The notes below the pieces were generated by a model. The model was not told the DNA's origin. It worked only from the letters and a program-made list of their open reading frames with translations, and ran no database searches. Below are positions 38,250 to 51,919 of a stretch of 64,000 nt of DNA, piece after piece. The DNA is from Galbula dea (Eukaryota; Chordata; Aves; Piciformes; Galbulidae), in NCBI GenBank assembly GCA_013399015.1, contig VWZX01004666.1, forward strand, positions 4,861,299 through 4,925,298, written 5' to 3'. Both the position numbers and the translations under genes were made by a program. How positions within the stretch are numbered: position 1 is the stretch's first letter; each line of letters opens with the position of its first letter.

Positions 38250-41200
38250 AGACAGTGACACCCATGTTCAGGCAGGGTGAAAACACCCATCAACCAGCAG
38301 TGCCAGGGCAGATCCTCCAATATGGGGCAGAGCATGGCTGTGCAGCTGACAGTCACCCCTCTGACCTGGAGAAGAGAGATAATGCTAGTTCAGAGGACTT
38401 ACTAAGGCAGACTAGCCATGGGGGGAGAAGACAGTATTTCTTCTGCTGATCACCTTTCTCAGCACATTCAGGACATGCTCATCATCACCTACTTGCCTCC
38501 TCATTTAAAAGTATGTGTAGGACTCACTCTCAATATCTGCTTTGAGTCACTGAAGGTCCAGGATTGTTTCTGAAAACAGTCTTGGGCTGCAACAGCGATC
38601 CTCCCTCCATCCTAGCCCTTCATCCCTACTCTCCTTTCCTACAGACACTCCCACCACCTCAAAGGCTCCAGCACCAACCCCAATGTCCTGAGCTGCTCTT
38701 GTTTTAAAAGCTGTGGATATTAAGTCCTTTCCATCTTCCCTGCAGGCTGCTGCTCCTGGCTTTCTCTGCACTGTTAATACCTTTAGGTATAAAGGTGGTG
38801 TCTTGTGGGAGAGAAGAGCAGTTTGTTTCTCATCCCCATGTCATGTCAGACAATCACTGATGACAACATGGAGCACTGTGAATTCATTTAACATAAATCT
38901 GCTTGATTTTGGTCACCTGCAGCATCCTGGGCTAATGCTCTCTCCTGACTGGTGAATGAGAGGAAGGGAGTAAAGAGAAAGTGAAGAATACAAGAGGTCC
39001 AACTCAGAAGCACCCTTTTTTTTAACATTTTGAGATTCCCAGAAATTCCTCAAAAGCCAAAGCATTTCACTCCAAAGAGTTGATGACTGGGAATTACAAA
39101 TGAGGAATAGCACCCTCCAGAGCTGCTTCCACACCACCCTGCACAGGACACAGGACCTGTTCTGCACCTCAGCAGCCACCCACCTCCCCTGGGGGGTCAT
39201 AAAAGTAAAACTAATTTTCTCTACAAGGTCAAACACCTGAGGAGGGCTGCCTGTGTAGAGCAAAGAACACAGACCCGCAGAGAACTCTTTCTCAAGTAAC
39301 TTGGATGTAGAATGAAAAATCTGCTGTAGCCAGGGCCTCAAGCAGCAAGTAACTGCGGGGCCATGGACTTTGGACCACAACAGGGAGAGGAAGAGGAGAT
39401 GGAGCATTCTGCTGCATGGAGATATTCATAGTTAGTACTTCAGGCATTTCACTAAGATGCCAGTGTGAACAACACCATGACGCTACTGTCCCTTCATGAT
39501 CAACACTGACAATCTGGACAGTGGTTGTACTGCTCAGTGCAAGGGTCCAAGCTGCTTGAGACTCACGAAGAGGGCAGGGCTTGGACCTTCTTTACCGAGC
39601 AGCATCTTCAGCTGCAGCACTACCTGGGAAGCAGGACTCCCCTTGCACCAACTGCTCCCATGCAATGCATACGGATCCAGCGATGACTGAGGCTGAGATA
39701 ATGCACTTCAGTCAACAACCACAACCTAGTCTGCATCCACAGACACAGGAGAAGCATCAGACCAACACTGACATGATTTTTAAATGCACAGTTTGGACAT
39801 TTAGACCTCTCAGTGCAAGAGGTTACATGTAATAGCTGCTATTTCAGGATTTTCAAGGACTGGTCTGCCACTCTAGTTTTGGGAAGCAGCCCTGAAGAAC
39901 AGCACACTAAGTACTCTCATTGCTTTCTCAAGTTACCAGAGTTCTTTAAAGCTAACTATTAGAGTAATGGGTTATTTTTTCTAGTCACACTTGGACAGGC
40001 ACTAACAGAGCTGAATTTCATGAGTTGTACTCAACTGTGCAGCTTCCTCCTGTCACAGACAGAAACAGGATGGGCTGAGGCCTGGGCACTATGAACACAG
40101 AGAGACATTTCCTGAGACCCCAAAGCCAGGTGTGCCTATCCTGCCCTCTCTCCTGCAGCATCCCCTCACCTCCTGAGAAGTCCAGGGCAGAGATCCTTTC
40201 AGCCAGCTGCTTCCCAGAATCTGCTTGTGCCAACTTGAAAAAGGGAAGGATAGAGACTCAGGTATGGTTTGCCAGCTAGCTAAGCAAGGACAGCAAGATG
40301 AGGGAAGGAATGGCCATTATCTGAGACACAGAAAGAAGTCGTCTCCTGGAAAAGTGCCAATTCCAATCCCACGTAGTTTTCTCCCACATTTTTCAAGCCA
40401 AATTGGGGGCTAGACTAAAAGTAACTTCTGCCTCTGCTGCTCACAATTGTCCTTGCCTGCTTTGGAAAAAACAACAGACTGCACTATACACTGAAGGCAG
40501 AAAAAAAGTTAGCACAAGCTTTTCTTTATAAATTAGATTAAAAATGTGCTTTAGTTCTCCATTTCTTCCCTCCAAACACCTTCCCCATTCAGGTCCTTAC
40601 TCTCATGTGTCCTCTACTTTCCCAAACTCCTTCGTTCAACAACAAAAAGAAAAGCATACACAGGAAAATATGCACTGTCCTACTCCATCTGTCCTTGATT
40701 TCCCCTCCCAGCTTTGTCTCTCTGCAGCCCTCTTTTAAAGCAGCCCAACTGCTAGACTGTGGGGCTGTAGAAGGATCATCCCAACCCTGCACACCAGTGT
40801 CAAGGTATTTGAAAGGCTGTATTCAGCTCTGTGTGAACTCCACTATAAAACCTCTCTGGAGAAACTCCACCTGCATTTCTCTGCTTTCTCCTGCAGAAAC
40901 TCTGGCTTTTCTGTGATTCTGTACCTAGGGCGTCCACATCCTCCTTTCAAGCTGTTAAGCCAGCAGGTTCACAGAGCTGGGGAGGGGCAGTGCAGGTTTG
41001 TAGGGGCACAAGTGAGGCAAAAAGCTAACTGAGCAACAGCCAGCCCTTGCGTAGCAGGGAAGTGTCCAAGGAGCAGTGGCCAGTGACACCACTGCATGGC
41101 ATCTCTCCTTTGCTCCCAAGGATGCCTGTGTGAGGATCCCAGCCACTGACAATATTGTGGATCTAGGCAAGCAATGTGCCAGTGTGGAAAGGACCTCTGC

Positions 41201-42600
41201 CCTCCTCCTCTACCCAAGACCCTGCCCAGCTTAATAAAATAAACTCTTTAAGCAGGGGCTGTGAAAGAGAGAGAAGACCCCTCTGTTCCCTAGACTGTTA
41301 AGCATCTTAGGAGGTAGAAGGGTAAAGAAGACAGCCAGAGGGACAGACAGGCAGTGCCAAGCAGGTTAGGAAGACCCCAAGAAGAGACTGGGCTGCAATT
41401 GGGAAAGCCTGCTTTGGCTGGCAGGGTGGACTTCAGCTCCCATAATTTCCTGGCTGTGCTCCCTGCAGGTACACCCAGGCTAGAGGAGCCTTCCCTTTCT
41501 GTTTTTTGAGGTGGTTCTTTTTTCTCCTTGGATAGGAATGGTGCCAGCAGCAGGGAGGTTTCCTGGGGAAAAGGTCTCCAGCAAAGACACTGTTGGCCCT
41601 CTAGAAGTGAGAGAATCACCCTCCTCCTGCTTGCTGGGGCAAATGCAGCTAACACGGGGACTTGGACTGCCAGAGGATGGGATGGAGGAACAGGGCAGCA
41701 TCGCCTCTCTCAACTTCCAGCTTTACCCCAGCACCATCAAGCTGTCCCTTTGAATCCACCATTCCCAGATAGGAGCTTTCTGGACCCAAGAAAGAACTGC
41801 ATAGTCCTCCTTCTATTCAGTCCTCCTTTTAAATGACATCTCAGGCACTGTCAGCTCTCGTAAGACCTCTGCCCCAGTACTTCAGCAAGTTTCTCTTTCA
41901 CTGTGTTAAATCAGTGGGTGGCCTGGAGGTGCAGAGCTACAATTGCTGCCTCTGGAGAGCCACATCCTCTTTGCTCTGCTATGGAAGGTACACAAGGATA
42001 CAAGCTCCTTGTCAACTCATTCATGACTCTCACTGATGTGTTGGGGTGTCCAGAGGCGGGCTGCCCTGCAGCCCCTGCTGCGAGCCTCTGGGAGACAAAT
42101 CACACCAGGTTTTAGCCAGATCTGTCTGTGAACTATGGAAGCACCCTTGGATCATGGATCTGTGTTCCCTCCAGCATCTCCCAGCCTGCAGGAAAGAAAA
42201 TACCTCTTCATCTATCCCCAGAAGGTCGCAGCTTTGTATTCAGGCAGCTGGACCTACACAGAAGGGGATGAAGGGATATGAATCCATTTAAAGGGAGAGA
42301 CCCAAAGGGAGAAACTGAGCCACCTCAGACCAGCACATAAATATCTCCTAAGTGAATCAGCCCAATAACAGCACCCTCAGCCAACAAAGGAGTCCTCCCT
42401 CCTCTAGGCATAGCAGAGAGCAAATGCCTGGCACCTCAATAGCCATGACTCATCTGTGAGGTGTGAGAGTGCTACTGGGAGCAGGAAAAAACAGGAGAAA
42501 TGCTATCATCAGAAGAAATCTCCATCAACTTGCACAAGAAGCAACCACTGGAAACTGAGCAAGGCTCCTAATCTGGCACTTGCACAGAACTTCTCCAACC
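38250..42600. other. intronic sequence, nothing further recognised
   Basis: Apart from the short repeat copy at 39014-39079 I see no supported element. Open frames up to 164 codons overlap without protein-like features. Confidence 0.5.
39014..39079 (+). repeat. copy 2 of an unrecognised short dispersed repeat
   Basis: Partner of 36888-36955, in the same orientation about 2.1 kb away. The shared core is CCC-T8-AAC-AT-TTTGAGATTCCCAG-AAAT, and AGCATTTC follows after 18 bases. The CR1 fragment at 37705-38246 lies between the two copies. This may be an old local duplication or an old repeat family. Confidence 0.5.
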
Positions 42601-42621
42601 CTCTGTACGTCAGCTCATGGA

Positions 42622-42989
42622 AATATAAAGAGGAGGCTGAGGGGAGACCTTGTCGCTCTCTTCAGCTACTTGAAAGGCCATTCTAGGGAGGCGGGTGTTG
42701 GCCTCTTCTCCCTTGTGACTAGTGACAGGACTAGAGGGAATGGGCTTAAACTGTGCCAGGGTAGGTTTAGATTAGATATTAGGAAGAATTTCTTTACTGA
42801 AAGAGTGGTAAGATATTGGAATAGGCTGCCCAGGGAGGTGGTGGAGTCACCATCCCTGGAGGTTTTTAAGAAGAGGATAGATGTGTTTCTTCAGGAGATG
42901 ATTTAGGGGTAAGAGTAGTGTAGGGCTATCGGTTGGACTGTATGATCTTGAGGGTCCTTTCCAACCGTAATGATTCTGTGATTCTGTGG
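42622..42989 (+). mobile_element. CR1 LINE, ORF2 C-terminus and 3' tail
   Basis: The plus strand encodes the CR1 ORF2 C-terminal motif series LRGDLVALFSYLKG, GLFSLVTSDRTRGNGLKL, RLDIRKNFFTERVVRYWNRL and PSLEVFKKRIDVFLQEM. After its stop at 42904-42906 comes the typical 3' untranslated end, TTGGACTGTATGATCTTGAG then TTCCAACCG, finishing with ATTCTGTGATTCTGTGG. The reading frame is intact over about 95 codons to the normal stop, so this is probably one of the youngest CR1 copies here. It is 5'-truncated and lacks the endonuclease and reverse-transcriptase domains. Confidence 0.95.
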
Positions 42990-44560
42990 TATACTCAGAA
43001 ACGCAAGCTGAGGATACAGGAGGCAGAAGTTTGCTGAAGATACACACGCTAAAAGCTGTCTAGGCCGGCTGTGCCAGTAGTCTCATTCTTCATGTAAGAG
43101 AGCTCCCTCTAGGTTAAACACTCGGGTATTTCAGAAGCCATTGCTCATTTTGGAGTATACGCTCTGCCCAGACGCCTTTATCTCCTAAGAATTGCCCATT
43201 AGCCAGAAATCCTGCAAGTACCCAGAAAGTGTGGGTTTTGCTTTCCACTCAAAACCCAGCCTTCCTGCTGCAGGCATCGACCACCCATGGTTTTGCATGT
43301 TACATGCACACGTGTGTGATGCATGTGCCCTCGCACCTGCACGTAATCAGAGGCCCTTGGTACTTCACCCACCAGAGCTCTCTGACATGTTCAGCTGGAG
43401 CTACACCGGGGAAGGATCTGGCCTGCAATTTCCCCAGCCCAAACCCAATCTTTACCCTGCTTTGAAACACTTATGAATTATTCCACGAACTGATGAGCAG
43501 AGGAGTTCACCAGAGGCTTTCAAATTCACAGAACTAGAAAAATCAAGATGGAAAACACTTAATGCCAGAAAATGCAGGACCATTCCCTGCAGTGGGATCC
43601 CAGGAGCTATATGCAAACTAGTTTTAAACCTTGATGTCTTTAATACAACTTCCTGTTTTATTTTTATTTTACCTAGACTGGTATTTACTAATAAATATGC
43701 AGCGTGCTGTATACAGAACAGCAGGTAGCTCCCATTTACAGCTGTATATAACTGTCTGCAATATTCAACACCCTTACTCTGCTATGCAGTATAATACTCA
43801 CAATAAAACACATACCATATTTGCAACTGTGTCCATGCTACTATTCTGGTACGTGACACACATTAAGAAACAAATTCAGAACATAGAAAAGAATTTACTA
43901 TTTACACAAAAAAAGATGTGTTGGGATTTTCAATATGTTCTAGCATAATGCAGTATCATTTTTATATCTTGTCTGCTCCCTTGCTCTTGCCAACTGGATA
44001 CGTCTTTTCTCTCTATAACCATAAACTTAAAGGTTGTATATAGATTTAAAAACAAACAAACAAAAACATAATATATGGTGCCAGTGTGTGTTTATGAAAC
44101 TTTACCACAGAAATGTCAGAATTGCCAGAATGACTCAGTTCTAGGGCCATCCAGACCAATATCCTTCTCCAACAGTTTTTCCCATTAACATGGAATAGTC
44201 AGACAATTCACTTTACTATAACCTTGTTTTATAGCCACATTAGTGATAATAATACTGCCTTGTGTATAAACGCTTATAGCACAGGGAAACAGCATCATCC
44301 TCACTGGGAGGGAAACTGAGGCAAGGGAGATGGAGATTTTATATATGCATTATCATATATAACTTTTATACAACTTGATGGAGATCATATATAACAGGGA
44401 GCCATCAAGAGCCCTTGGATCTCACCACCACCTGCTCCAGCCCCTGCACCCCACCACAGAGCCCTGCCAGGCACCAAAAACCAGGCCACAGGTCTGAGGG
44501 ATGCTGCCCTGGGAAGAGTTAATAGTGGAGGTCTCAAGCCCCAGCGCTGCAGGTGTCTGC
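42990..44560. other. intronic sequence, mostly AT-rich
   Basis: Holds the possible old LINE remnant at 44118-44190 and an AT-rich stretch at 44340-44400 (ATATATGCATTATCATATAT). Nothing else is supported. Confidence 0.5.
44118..44190. mobile_element. possible ancient CR1/L3-type LINE remnant
   Basis: The stretch GGGCCATCCAGACCAATATC followed by CTTCTCCAACAG resembles a 3' motif (..GTCCATCTAGCCCAGTATCC TGTCTCC GACAG..) of old amniote L3/CR1-like elements. The match is short and diverged and comes from memory, so the call is tentative. Confidence 0.3.
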
Positions 44561-44860
44561 TTTTAATTCTTTGCCGCTCTTATCCCAAACAGCCCACAGA
44601 TTTCCACCCTCCCTCCTTCTCCTTTACAAATGAGCGTTTAGCATAAGAAGAGGAGCCAGGGCAGCAGGGAGATCTCCTACAGCCCTTTCTAGGCAACCTG
44701 AGCAGGCGGGAAAAGGCAGCTGGCTGGAGCCCAGCGACAGAGCAGGGACCATGGGACGAGTCTTTTCACATCTGGTTAAGTGCTGCTAAACCCTCCGACG
44801 AGCTGCCTAATTATTACAACACTTCTGCCGAAAAATTAATGTGCTTGGCTGGCTGCACTG
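44561..44860. promoter_or_regulatory. CNE-like block sharing a 17-mer with 51965-51981
   Basis: Includes CTGCTTTTAATTCTTTGCCG, ATGAGCGTTTAGCATAAG, GCTGCCTAATTATTACAAC and GCCGAAAAATTAATGTG at 44827-44843. TAATTA and ATTAAT cores and CpGs are retained and no repeats are present. Confidence 0.4.
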
Positions 44861-46616
44861 GGGCAGAAAGGGTAGGAAAGCAGCTGTCAGGATGCAGGCA
44901 GTGATGGAAGCACCAAGCTCTTGCAGCACGAGAGCGTTAAGAGAAGGGCAGGGAGCTCTGCGTGCAGGGATCCTGCTGTGAAAACAGCCTCCTCCCTGCT
45001 GTTTTTGCAGAATGGGCCCCAGGAGAGGACAGTGCCAACAGAGCTGTTGCTCTAGCAAGGGCAGTCCTTGCAAAGAGCTCAACTCAGATGCCCCTCCTAC
45101 CAAAATCAACAGAACAACCTACCAGCATCCCAAAAAACACATGCCTGTCCTGAGGGACCAACATTAGGGCCAGGAACAGGACTCAGGGTTCTGGGCTCCC
45201 CTCTGCTTGGCCTGTGCTCACCTCTCCTTGCTGAGCTCTCACTTCTGTAACTTCCACAAAATCCAAGCATGGCACTTATTTCTGTAGGTATCTATAGGTC
45301 CTGCAAGTACCTCTGCGGGAGCATCATTAATATGTGGATGTCCCTGGAAAAGCCACCTAAAAACGGCTGCAGAAAAGGAATCAGTAGCTCATGGGTACTG
45401 CTCCCCAGGGCAGCTGTCTCCATGTCAGTTTATCACCAGCATGCCAGTGGGTAAGCCTCTTTCTGCTACAGCTGCTGTGAGATTAATCTCCCTCCCTAGT
45501 CAAAAAGGTGGGCTTATTTCCCAAGAGGTGTCCAAGTATACCCAGAGAGCTCAGAAAAAGCAGCAGCCTGCTGGGTGCCTTTTACCCACAGACATTTGAT
45601 GAAATTAATGACACAAAAGTAAGTATAAAGGCTAAGACAAATAGAACTGGCAACAACTTGAACCTTTGGCCTGTCCTTTGAAAATCTCTGGCAAGTCTCA
45701 AATCTTCTTGATCTGCTCACTAAAGGGATGACTGTCCCACAATTATTTTCCAAGCATTTGTTGGCAAGTTGTAGGAGGAAAAAGGCATTTCACTGAAGCT
45801 GTTAGTACAAAAGCTCAGCTCCAGCCAGGGCCCTGGACTCCACTTCAAATTATAATATTTTAAGTACCTGAAAATAAATATTTTGTCAGCTGCTGAGAAT
45901 TAAGAAGTAGCTTCGACCTTTCAGAGAGGGGAACCCTGCGGAGAGCGGCGAGCCTCAGAGAGTTAGCTGCAAAACAAGCTTTGCTCAAGCCATTCAACCT
46001 GTCTAGCACACACAGAGCCTTCCCTCCTGCGCTCCTGGCTCCTTCTGCCCAGAGCGTCCTAGGGCACGACAGGCGCTCATGTACCCAGCAGCTCCTTCCC
46101 AGCTGGGAAGCATGCTAACAAAAAACAGTGGAGCAGCACTTACTATAAACTGGATGCTATGAGTAAAATGGTCATCCCCAAGACAGCAACGGTGCTGTGC
46201 CATGGCTTCCTAGTAAGAGTTGCCAGTCCACTGGTAGCTTGCTCCTTGGCACTGCTGTTTCATGCCATAGCATGCACAATGAAAGGAATTTTATCCACAA
46301 TAATTAAAAATACTCACTTTAGTTTTGTAACATGTGACTGTGACCAAGCAGCTGGATAGATGTACCAATCATCTCTCCAACCTCTGAACCACAACACTAT
46401 TCGTGCTCCAGTGATGGCAAAAGGAACACACAAAGCAGAACATCTCTGGTTTTCCAGCAGAGCTCAAAGAGTTAAATCCCTCTCCCTTCCCCCCAGTCTT
46501 TCTGCCTTTGGCCTTTAGATCAGCCTTGGTTGCCAATGAGGACTCATCGAAACACCACGAGGCTGGGCCTTTCAGGAAGGAAACCAGAGCGTCCAGAGTT
46601 TTGTTGTTCTAAAGAC

Positions 46617-46638
46617 TTTTTTTTTTTTATTTTATTTT
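46617..46638 (+). repeat. poly-T and (TTTTA) tract
   Basis: Twelve T residues followed by two ATTTT units. Confidence 0.85.
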
Positions 46639-47652
46639 ACTGCTCAGGAAGGAAGCCAGAGCCTGTGCTTTGACTCCAAGAATGTCGATTACTCATCCTT
46701 CCCTGCATTATTTCTTTTATCTCTCACTTTTATCTACCTTGCTCCAAATTTTCCCCTCCCAAGATCTTTCTATACATTCCTAGCCACTTCTTTCAGCTGT
46801 TCATCCAAAATTCATTAAAAATTAAAAAAAAATACCTGGCAATTGTTTCTTCAGAATAAAATCCCAAAGACAATACTTATTAAGCAAGCCCATTCCCATG
46901 TAGCCTTTTCAATCCTGGTGTAACCATCCAGGTACCTTGATTATAACCACTGACCTAGGACTCAAGCACCTCTGAAACGTGAACACAACCACCCTCAGGA
47001 CATGGCTATGCTACAAGAATATTGTAACCCCTGCTTTAAAGACCAGCAATGAGAATTGACTCTGCTTGTCCAAAGTCAGTAAGTCCACAGCACAAGCACA
47101 ACCCACGCTCAGGGCTTTGCCCAGGCAGCCCTTCCCTCTTCCTGCTCTGCATGGCTGCCAGGAGAAGGCACGCTCAGCTGTACAGATAAACATGCCCTTC
47201 ATCTTCAATACCCCCACACCAGTCAAGCTAGGAATGTGCAACAAAAGTACAATAATTGGTATGTGACATGTTGATGACACACTTCCTTAGCTGTGAAAAA
47301 CCATGGGTCCTAGATCACCCAAACACCAAGAAGCCACCTGAGTACATAACAGAGAGAGTATCAGCAAGTGGTGTCTAACTGCCTTCTCCTCCCAGGGTCT
47401 GCTAAATCCATCACACCACCCGGGGATTTCCTTTTCTTCTTTGCCCAGGTGCAACTAACAACCCAGACACAACTGGCAACATCTGGAAGACCACAGACCC
47501 AGATGTTTCTCATTGACATAGTAACCTTCCCCAGCTTTCACCAGGGTGCGCCTGTTCCCTGGGGTGGGCACCCAGGGGGAAGATGCACATGCTCAAGGGC
47601 AGACTTGGGTCCTCACAGTGTTCCTGAAGAGATGACCACAGGTGAACCTTTA

Positions 47653-47671
47653 TTTTTTTTTTTTTTTTTTT
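47653..47671 (+). repeat. poly-T tract
   Basis: Nineteen T residues followed by AAGTTTGAGG. It could be the tail of a minus-strand retrocopy, but no source gene is recognisable. Confidence 0.9.
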
Positions 47672-50600
47672 AAGTTTGAGGCCCCTTCTTCTTGAGGTGT
47701 GCTGTAAATCTTGGAGCCTGATGTGGATTTCACCATACGCAGCTTCCCCAGACTACAACAGCCCCAACACTTCAGTCACATGCAGGCGATGCCAATTCCA
47801 ATTCTCTCTGCCCAGCTTTGTCTTGCTTTAACTCAATCCTCGTGTTTCCACAGATAAAGTGTTGTTTTCATTTTAAGAGAGGAAAATAATGAGATGATGG
47901 GAACAATACTTCTGGTTAATGGAGACAGAGATCTGCAAACTTTCACAGCTTGCTTTTTCCAGTATATCCCAATCCTGATCCAAACAGCATACTTATTTCA
48001 GTCCTGGACCCAACACAGGACAACACATCGGTCCATTTAAGACAGAAATAGCTTATAACACTTTTCTACTTCACACTTCAAAGACCTCTTCACAGCTTAC
48101 TGGGTTTTAATTTCTGGCCTGCAGACTCTCTGCTTCCCTCACTACTAAGTCTCCAGGCACCTACAACACAGCTTCCCTGAACATGGTAGCCCCAAATCTT
48201 GAGTGAAGACAGGCTGCTGATCACGACACCTCTTCCGTAACCAGAACAACTCTTGGGGGACAACACTTTTGCATGTGAACCCAAATATGCAGAACAGCGC
48301 AATATAGATGGTGGCAACCAACCCCAGGAGGAGATCACAGGAGCAATGCCAGCAGACTTCTGCAGGGCTGTGCACTGAGCAATGGGCAAAACCAAGGGTA
48401 AAGAAGCAGGGTTATAAGTTTAGCTGCTCATTCTCAACTTCTCCTGCCTAAGGGACACCTCCTGATGCATGAATCCACTCAGTCTGGCAACTTTTTAATT
48501 GTGACTATTAGGTTCCTCTGCTTATGCTCTGCACAGGGTTACCCAGATCACTGATTGCTTTTTGAACTTTCTAGTAAAAAAACCCTGCCTCCTCAGGGAC
48601 TCTGAAGACAAGTGCTTAGGAGGGAAAAGCTGTCACCCTGGCTGAAAACTCTGTTGGAGGCTCACCTTCAAAGTATAGTGCTTGTAGTGGGAAGTGAGAC
48701 TGGTTTGCAAGGAGGAAAATAAACAAGAGAAGTCAGCAAGACTCTGCAGCCCCCTCAATGGTGCTGCAGCGTTTGGCCTGGATCCCTCTGACCTGCACTG
48801 ATACCCAACACCCAAGATGGCATTTCTACCCATCCACAGTCATCAGGACCTCACAGGATCCTCCACACTGCAAAAAGAGATGAGGAGACAAGGTTCCTTC
48901 TAGTTTGCACAGGCCAAAGGTTGGCCTGGGTGTGGAGTGGCTCTGCTATGGCACAGCCACCCTGATAAGGCTTTTGCACACCCAGCCTGAGGTGCAGCAT
49001 GCAGGATGCCATCTGCCCCCATAAGCCCTCCTCACTCACTCACACGCACCCTCACATCACCTCTGGCACCTGGGCAGGGGGCCTTGGTAGGGAATTTTGT
49101 GGAGTCTCCCCCAAAACCAGAGCTGGGACAAAAAACTTCTGAAAGAAATCTTCAATATTGGAAGCAATGTTGGAGGAGAAGGCAGAGATGTAATCCAGTA
49201 TCAGGTCTTTTCCCATCCTGTCACAGCTGCCAAAGCAGGCTCTCTGCAATGAGAGATTATTATCCTATGCCTTCTTACAGCGAGGGATGTTACAGGACAG
49301 ACAATTTCACACACCAAATGGCTTTGCAAGTCAATTCCTGAAGCACAGGGAAGCAATATAAAAATCAGATTAAAAGGTTGAGTACTTATTAATTAAAAAG
49401 ATATAAATTTGAACCAAAGTACCAAAAATCCCAATGGAAAGAAATGGGTCCTTCAGGGCAGTCCCAAGTTTTACTTTTTGCCCTGGTTACAAAACCTACT
49501 GCAGTTAGTGAGGCTGTCAGGAGAAGCCTTCACCCTGGCAACATTCAGCTTGCCTGGTGACTGAAATCCCAGCACCTTCTGGTTTAGTTTTCACACAGGA
49601 GAGCTGCAAAGCTCTCCACCTTCTTCCAGGGAACAAGCCAGCACTCGGGAAAACAGCCATGACAGCAAACCCAGCATCTGCAGCTGGATGCGTCCTGCCA
49701 CCCTCACCCTGCCCTAGGCTGCGACATCACACATTGGCAAAGCACAGGCAAGGCTGCAGTACTGTACCAGTAAAAAGCTCATGTGTCAAAGCTCTTGGGT
49801 CTTTCAAATCAAAAACTTGACTTTCTTACTCTGGCAAGAGCCAGTTGCTAAGAATTGATGCTGCTAGGGGAAAGCAAGGACACAGCTTCCAGCTCTTCCT
49901 TTCAGAGGTACCCAGAGACACTTACTGCCTTCCTCCTCCCACTGCAGAACAGCCTGGTGTTCACAAGAAAAAATACAAAACACATTCTTGCTCTGTAGTT
50001 TAGTGAGATCTCAGCCTCAGTTACCAGAAAGAGGAAGGTTTTAAAACAATACTGATTAGAAACAACAACCCAAGTGAGGAAAAATACAATGGAAGTGCCC
50101 CACACCTGAACTCAATGAGCAGTTTCACTGTCACCAGGACTCCCTCCACATGTTATCTGTGTTTAAGACAATAAATATCTCTGCCTCTTTCCTTCCCTGC
50201 ATTGCTTTTCCACTTCTGGTGTTGCTGTGGGTACTGCTGCAATTCAAGATGCCACCAAATGGTTGAAGGATAGGAGAAAGCAATGGCTAAAGAAAAACAT
50301 CCAACTTATCAGAACAACCATCCACATTTTAAAAAGACAAGGCAAAGAAGAAGAGGACAGACACAGATAGTACCAAATCCCACAGTTCTTCTTCAGTCAA
50401 AGCTGTCGTTGACTTCAGGGCTAGGGTCCAGATGACAACTGCCACTCTGGTCAGTAAATACCCAATACCCTATCGGCAACAGGAAAAATCTTTCAGCACT
50501 AAGATGCAAGGAAAACTGAATTCAGAATGAATTTGCTCTGAATGTCTGTAACCTGCAAGCTTATACACACAGGGATCACCCAGGCCAGCAGAGCCAAGCA

Positions 50601-51919
50601 GGCAAACAGCAAGGCTGCTTAAAAGGGGAGAAAGATACGTGTGCAGACCACATGTGTAGATCTACAAAAAAATCACACAGAAGAAGCTGTATAGGAATCT
50701 GATCCTACATTAAAGTTTCCAAATAGAAATCCATTATTCCCAAAGAATTTCAATTGCTTTGCATAGCTAAAAAATGTCCTCACAAGTCCCCAGATATGAT
50801 ATTACATCCTGAAGGACAGAAGTGAAAAATTCATAAGCTATCAAGCAAACTGACATGATCAAAGACCACCAGTGACATGAACCACAGGATAAAAATTGTT
50901 ACAATTTGTTTTCAATGGCTGCTTTGCTTGGAATACGGCATTAAAAGAAAACAACTTTGCCCCCACTATGAATTTGCATTAGAAATCCATAATAAAAATA
51001 AAGCCTAATATTATACAAATGGGTACAGTTCTCTATAGTGCTCCTGATGCAGATTAAGTTTAGACAGATTTTAGATGACAGTTATTTACCTCAGTCTAAC
51101 ATCACGTATGTACAAATGGAATTTATTTTATAGCTGCAGATATTAGCCAGAAAAAAGAGATGAGAGGAAATCTTACAGTCTCACGTAAAATATAATTATG
51201 TCTGTTTTCTGCTCCTTGTAAGGCAAACAAAGAGGGGAAAATGAATCTGCTACTAGCATTTAATGGGACTTGTCTAAATGATATCAAACAAATAACAACC
51301 AGCAACAATTCACAAACACCTTCATTTTTATTTTTCCCATGGGGGAATTCCAGAAACTCTAAGACCTCTTCACCTTAAACATTTTCACTCCCACAGAGCA
51401 AGATTAGGCCCATGCCTGAGTATGTCTCTTTCCTTCGAGGCTTTCAAATTATCAAAGAAAGAGGGAAAAAAACCCCACAGAGGCGCATTCTGCCCCTCCT
51501 GAAACGCATGCCCATTCCTCCCTGTTTGTCCCAGCTCCTTACGCAATCATCACTGATCAACCAGGAAACTGCTGCTAACTCTTGAATTTTGCAAGTTAGC
51601 AAGTAAAATAATAAAACAATGTTTTAACTGTCAGAGATCCTGGCTTGCACAGTGCACTTTGGTCATTTCCTTTAATAACTGTAGTTTAGCAGTAATGATT
51701 TATAATAGTTCATAATATTCTACTAACTGTACTATATTAATAATACTAATACTTTGCCCTTGCCTAGTGTTTTCTGTCAGAAGATATCAAAGCACACACC
51801 ACCGTGAGGGAGGTATCACTATTCTCTTGTTAGGGATGGGGAAACTGTGACTCCAAGCTGTGCCCAAGCGGGAGATTCCTGATCCCCAACCCAGCATGGT
51901 GGCCAGTGAGTCTGTCTTC

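Larger units (their letters stand above)
44861..51919. other. intronic sequence, mostly unremarkable
   Basis: Contains poly-T tracts and AT-rich stretches near 45848-45900 (TTATAATATTTTAAG) and 51600-51760 (TAATAATACTAATAC). No exon or repeat family is recognised. Confidence 0.5.

Noticed and set aside
47653..47700. Possible processed pseudogene ending in the poly-T at 47653
   Set aside because: The adjoining sequence does not match any coding or 3' UTR sequence I recognise; a poly-T alone is not enough.
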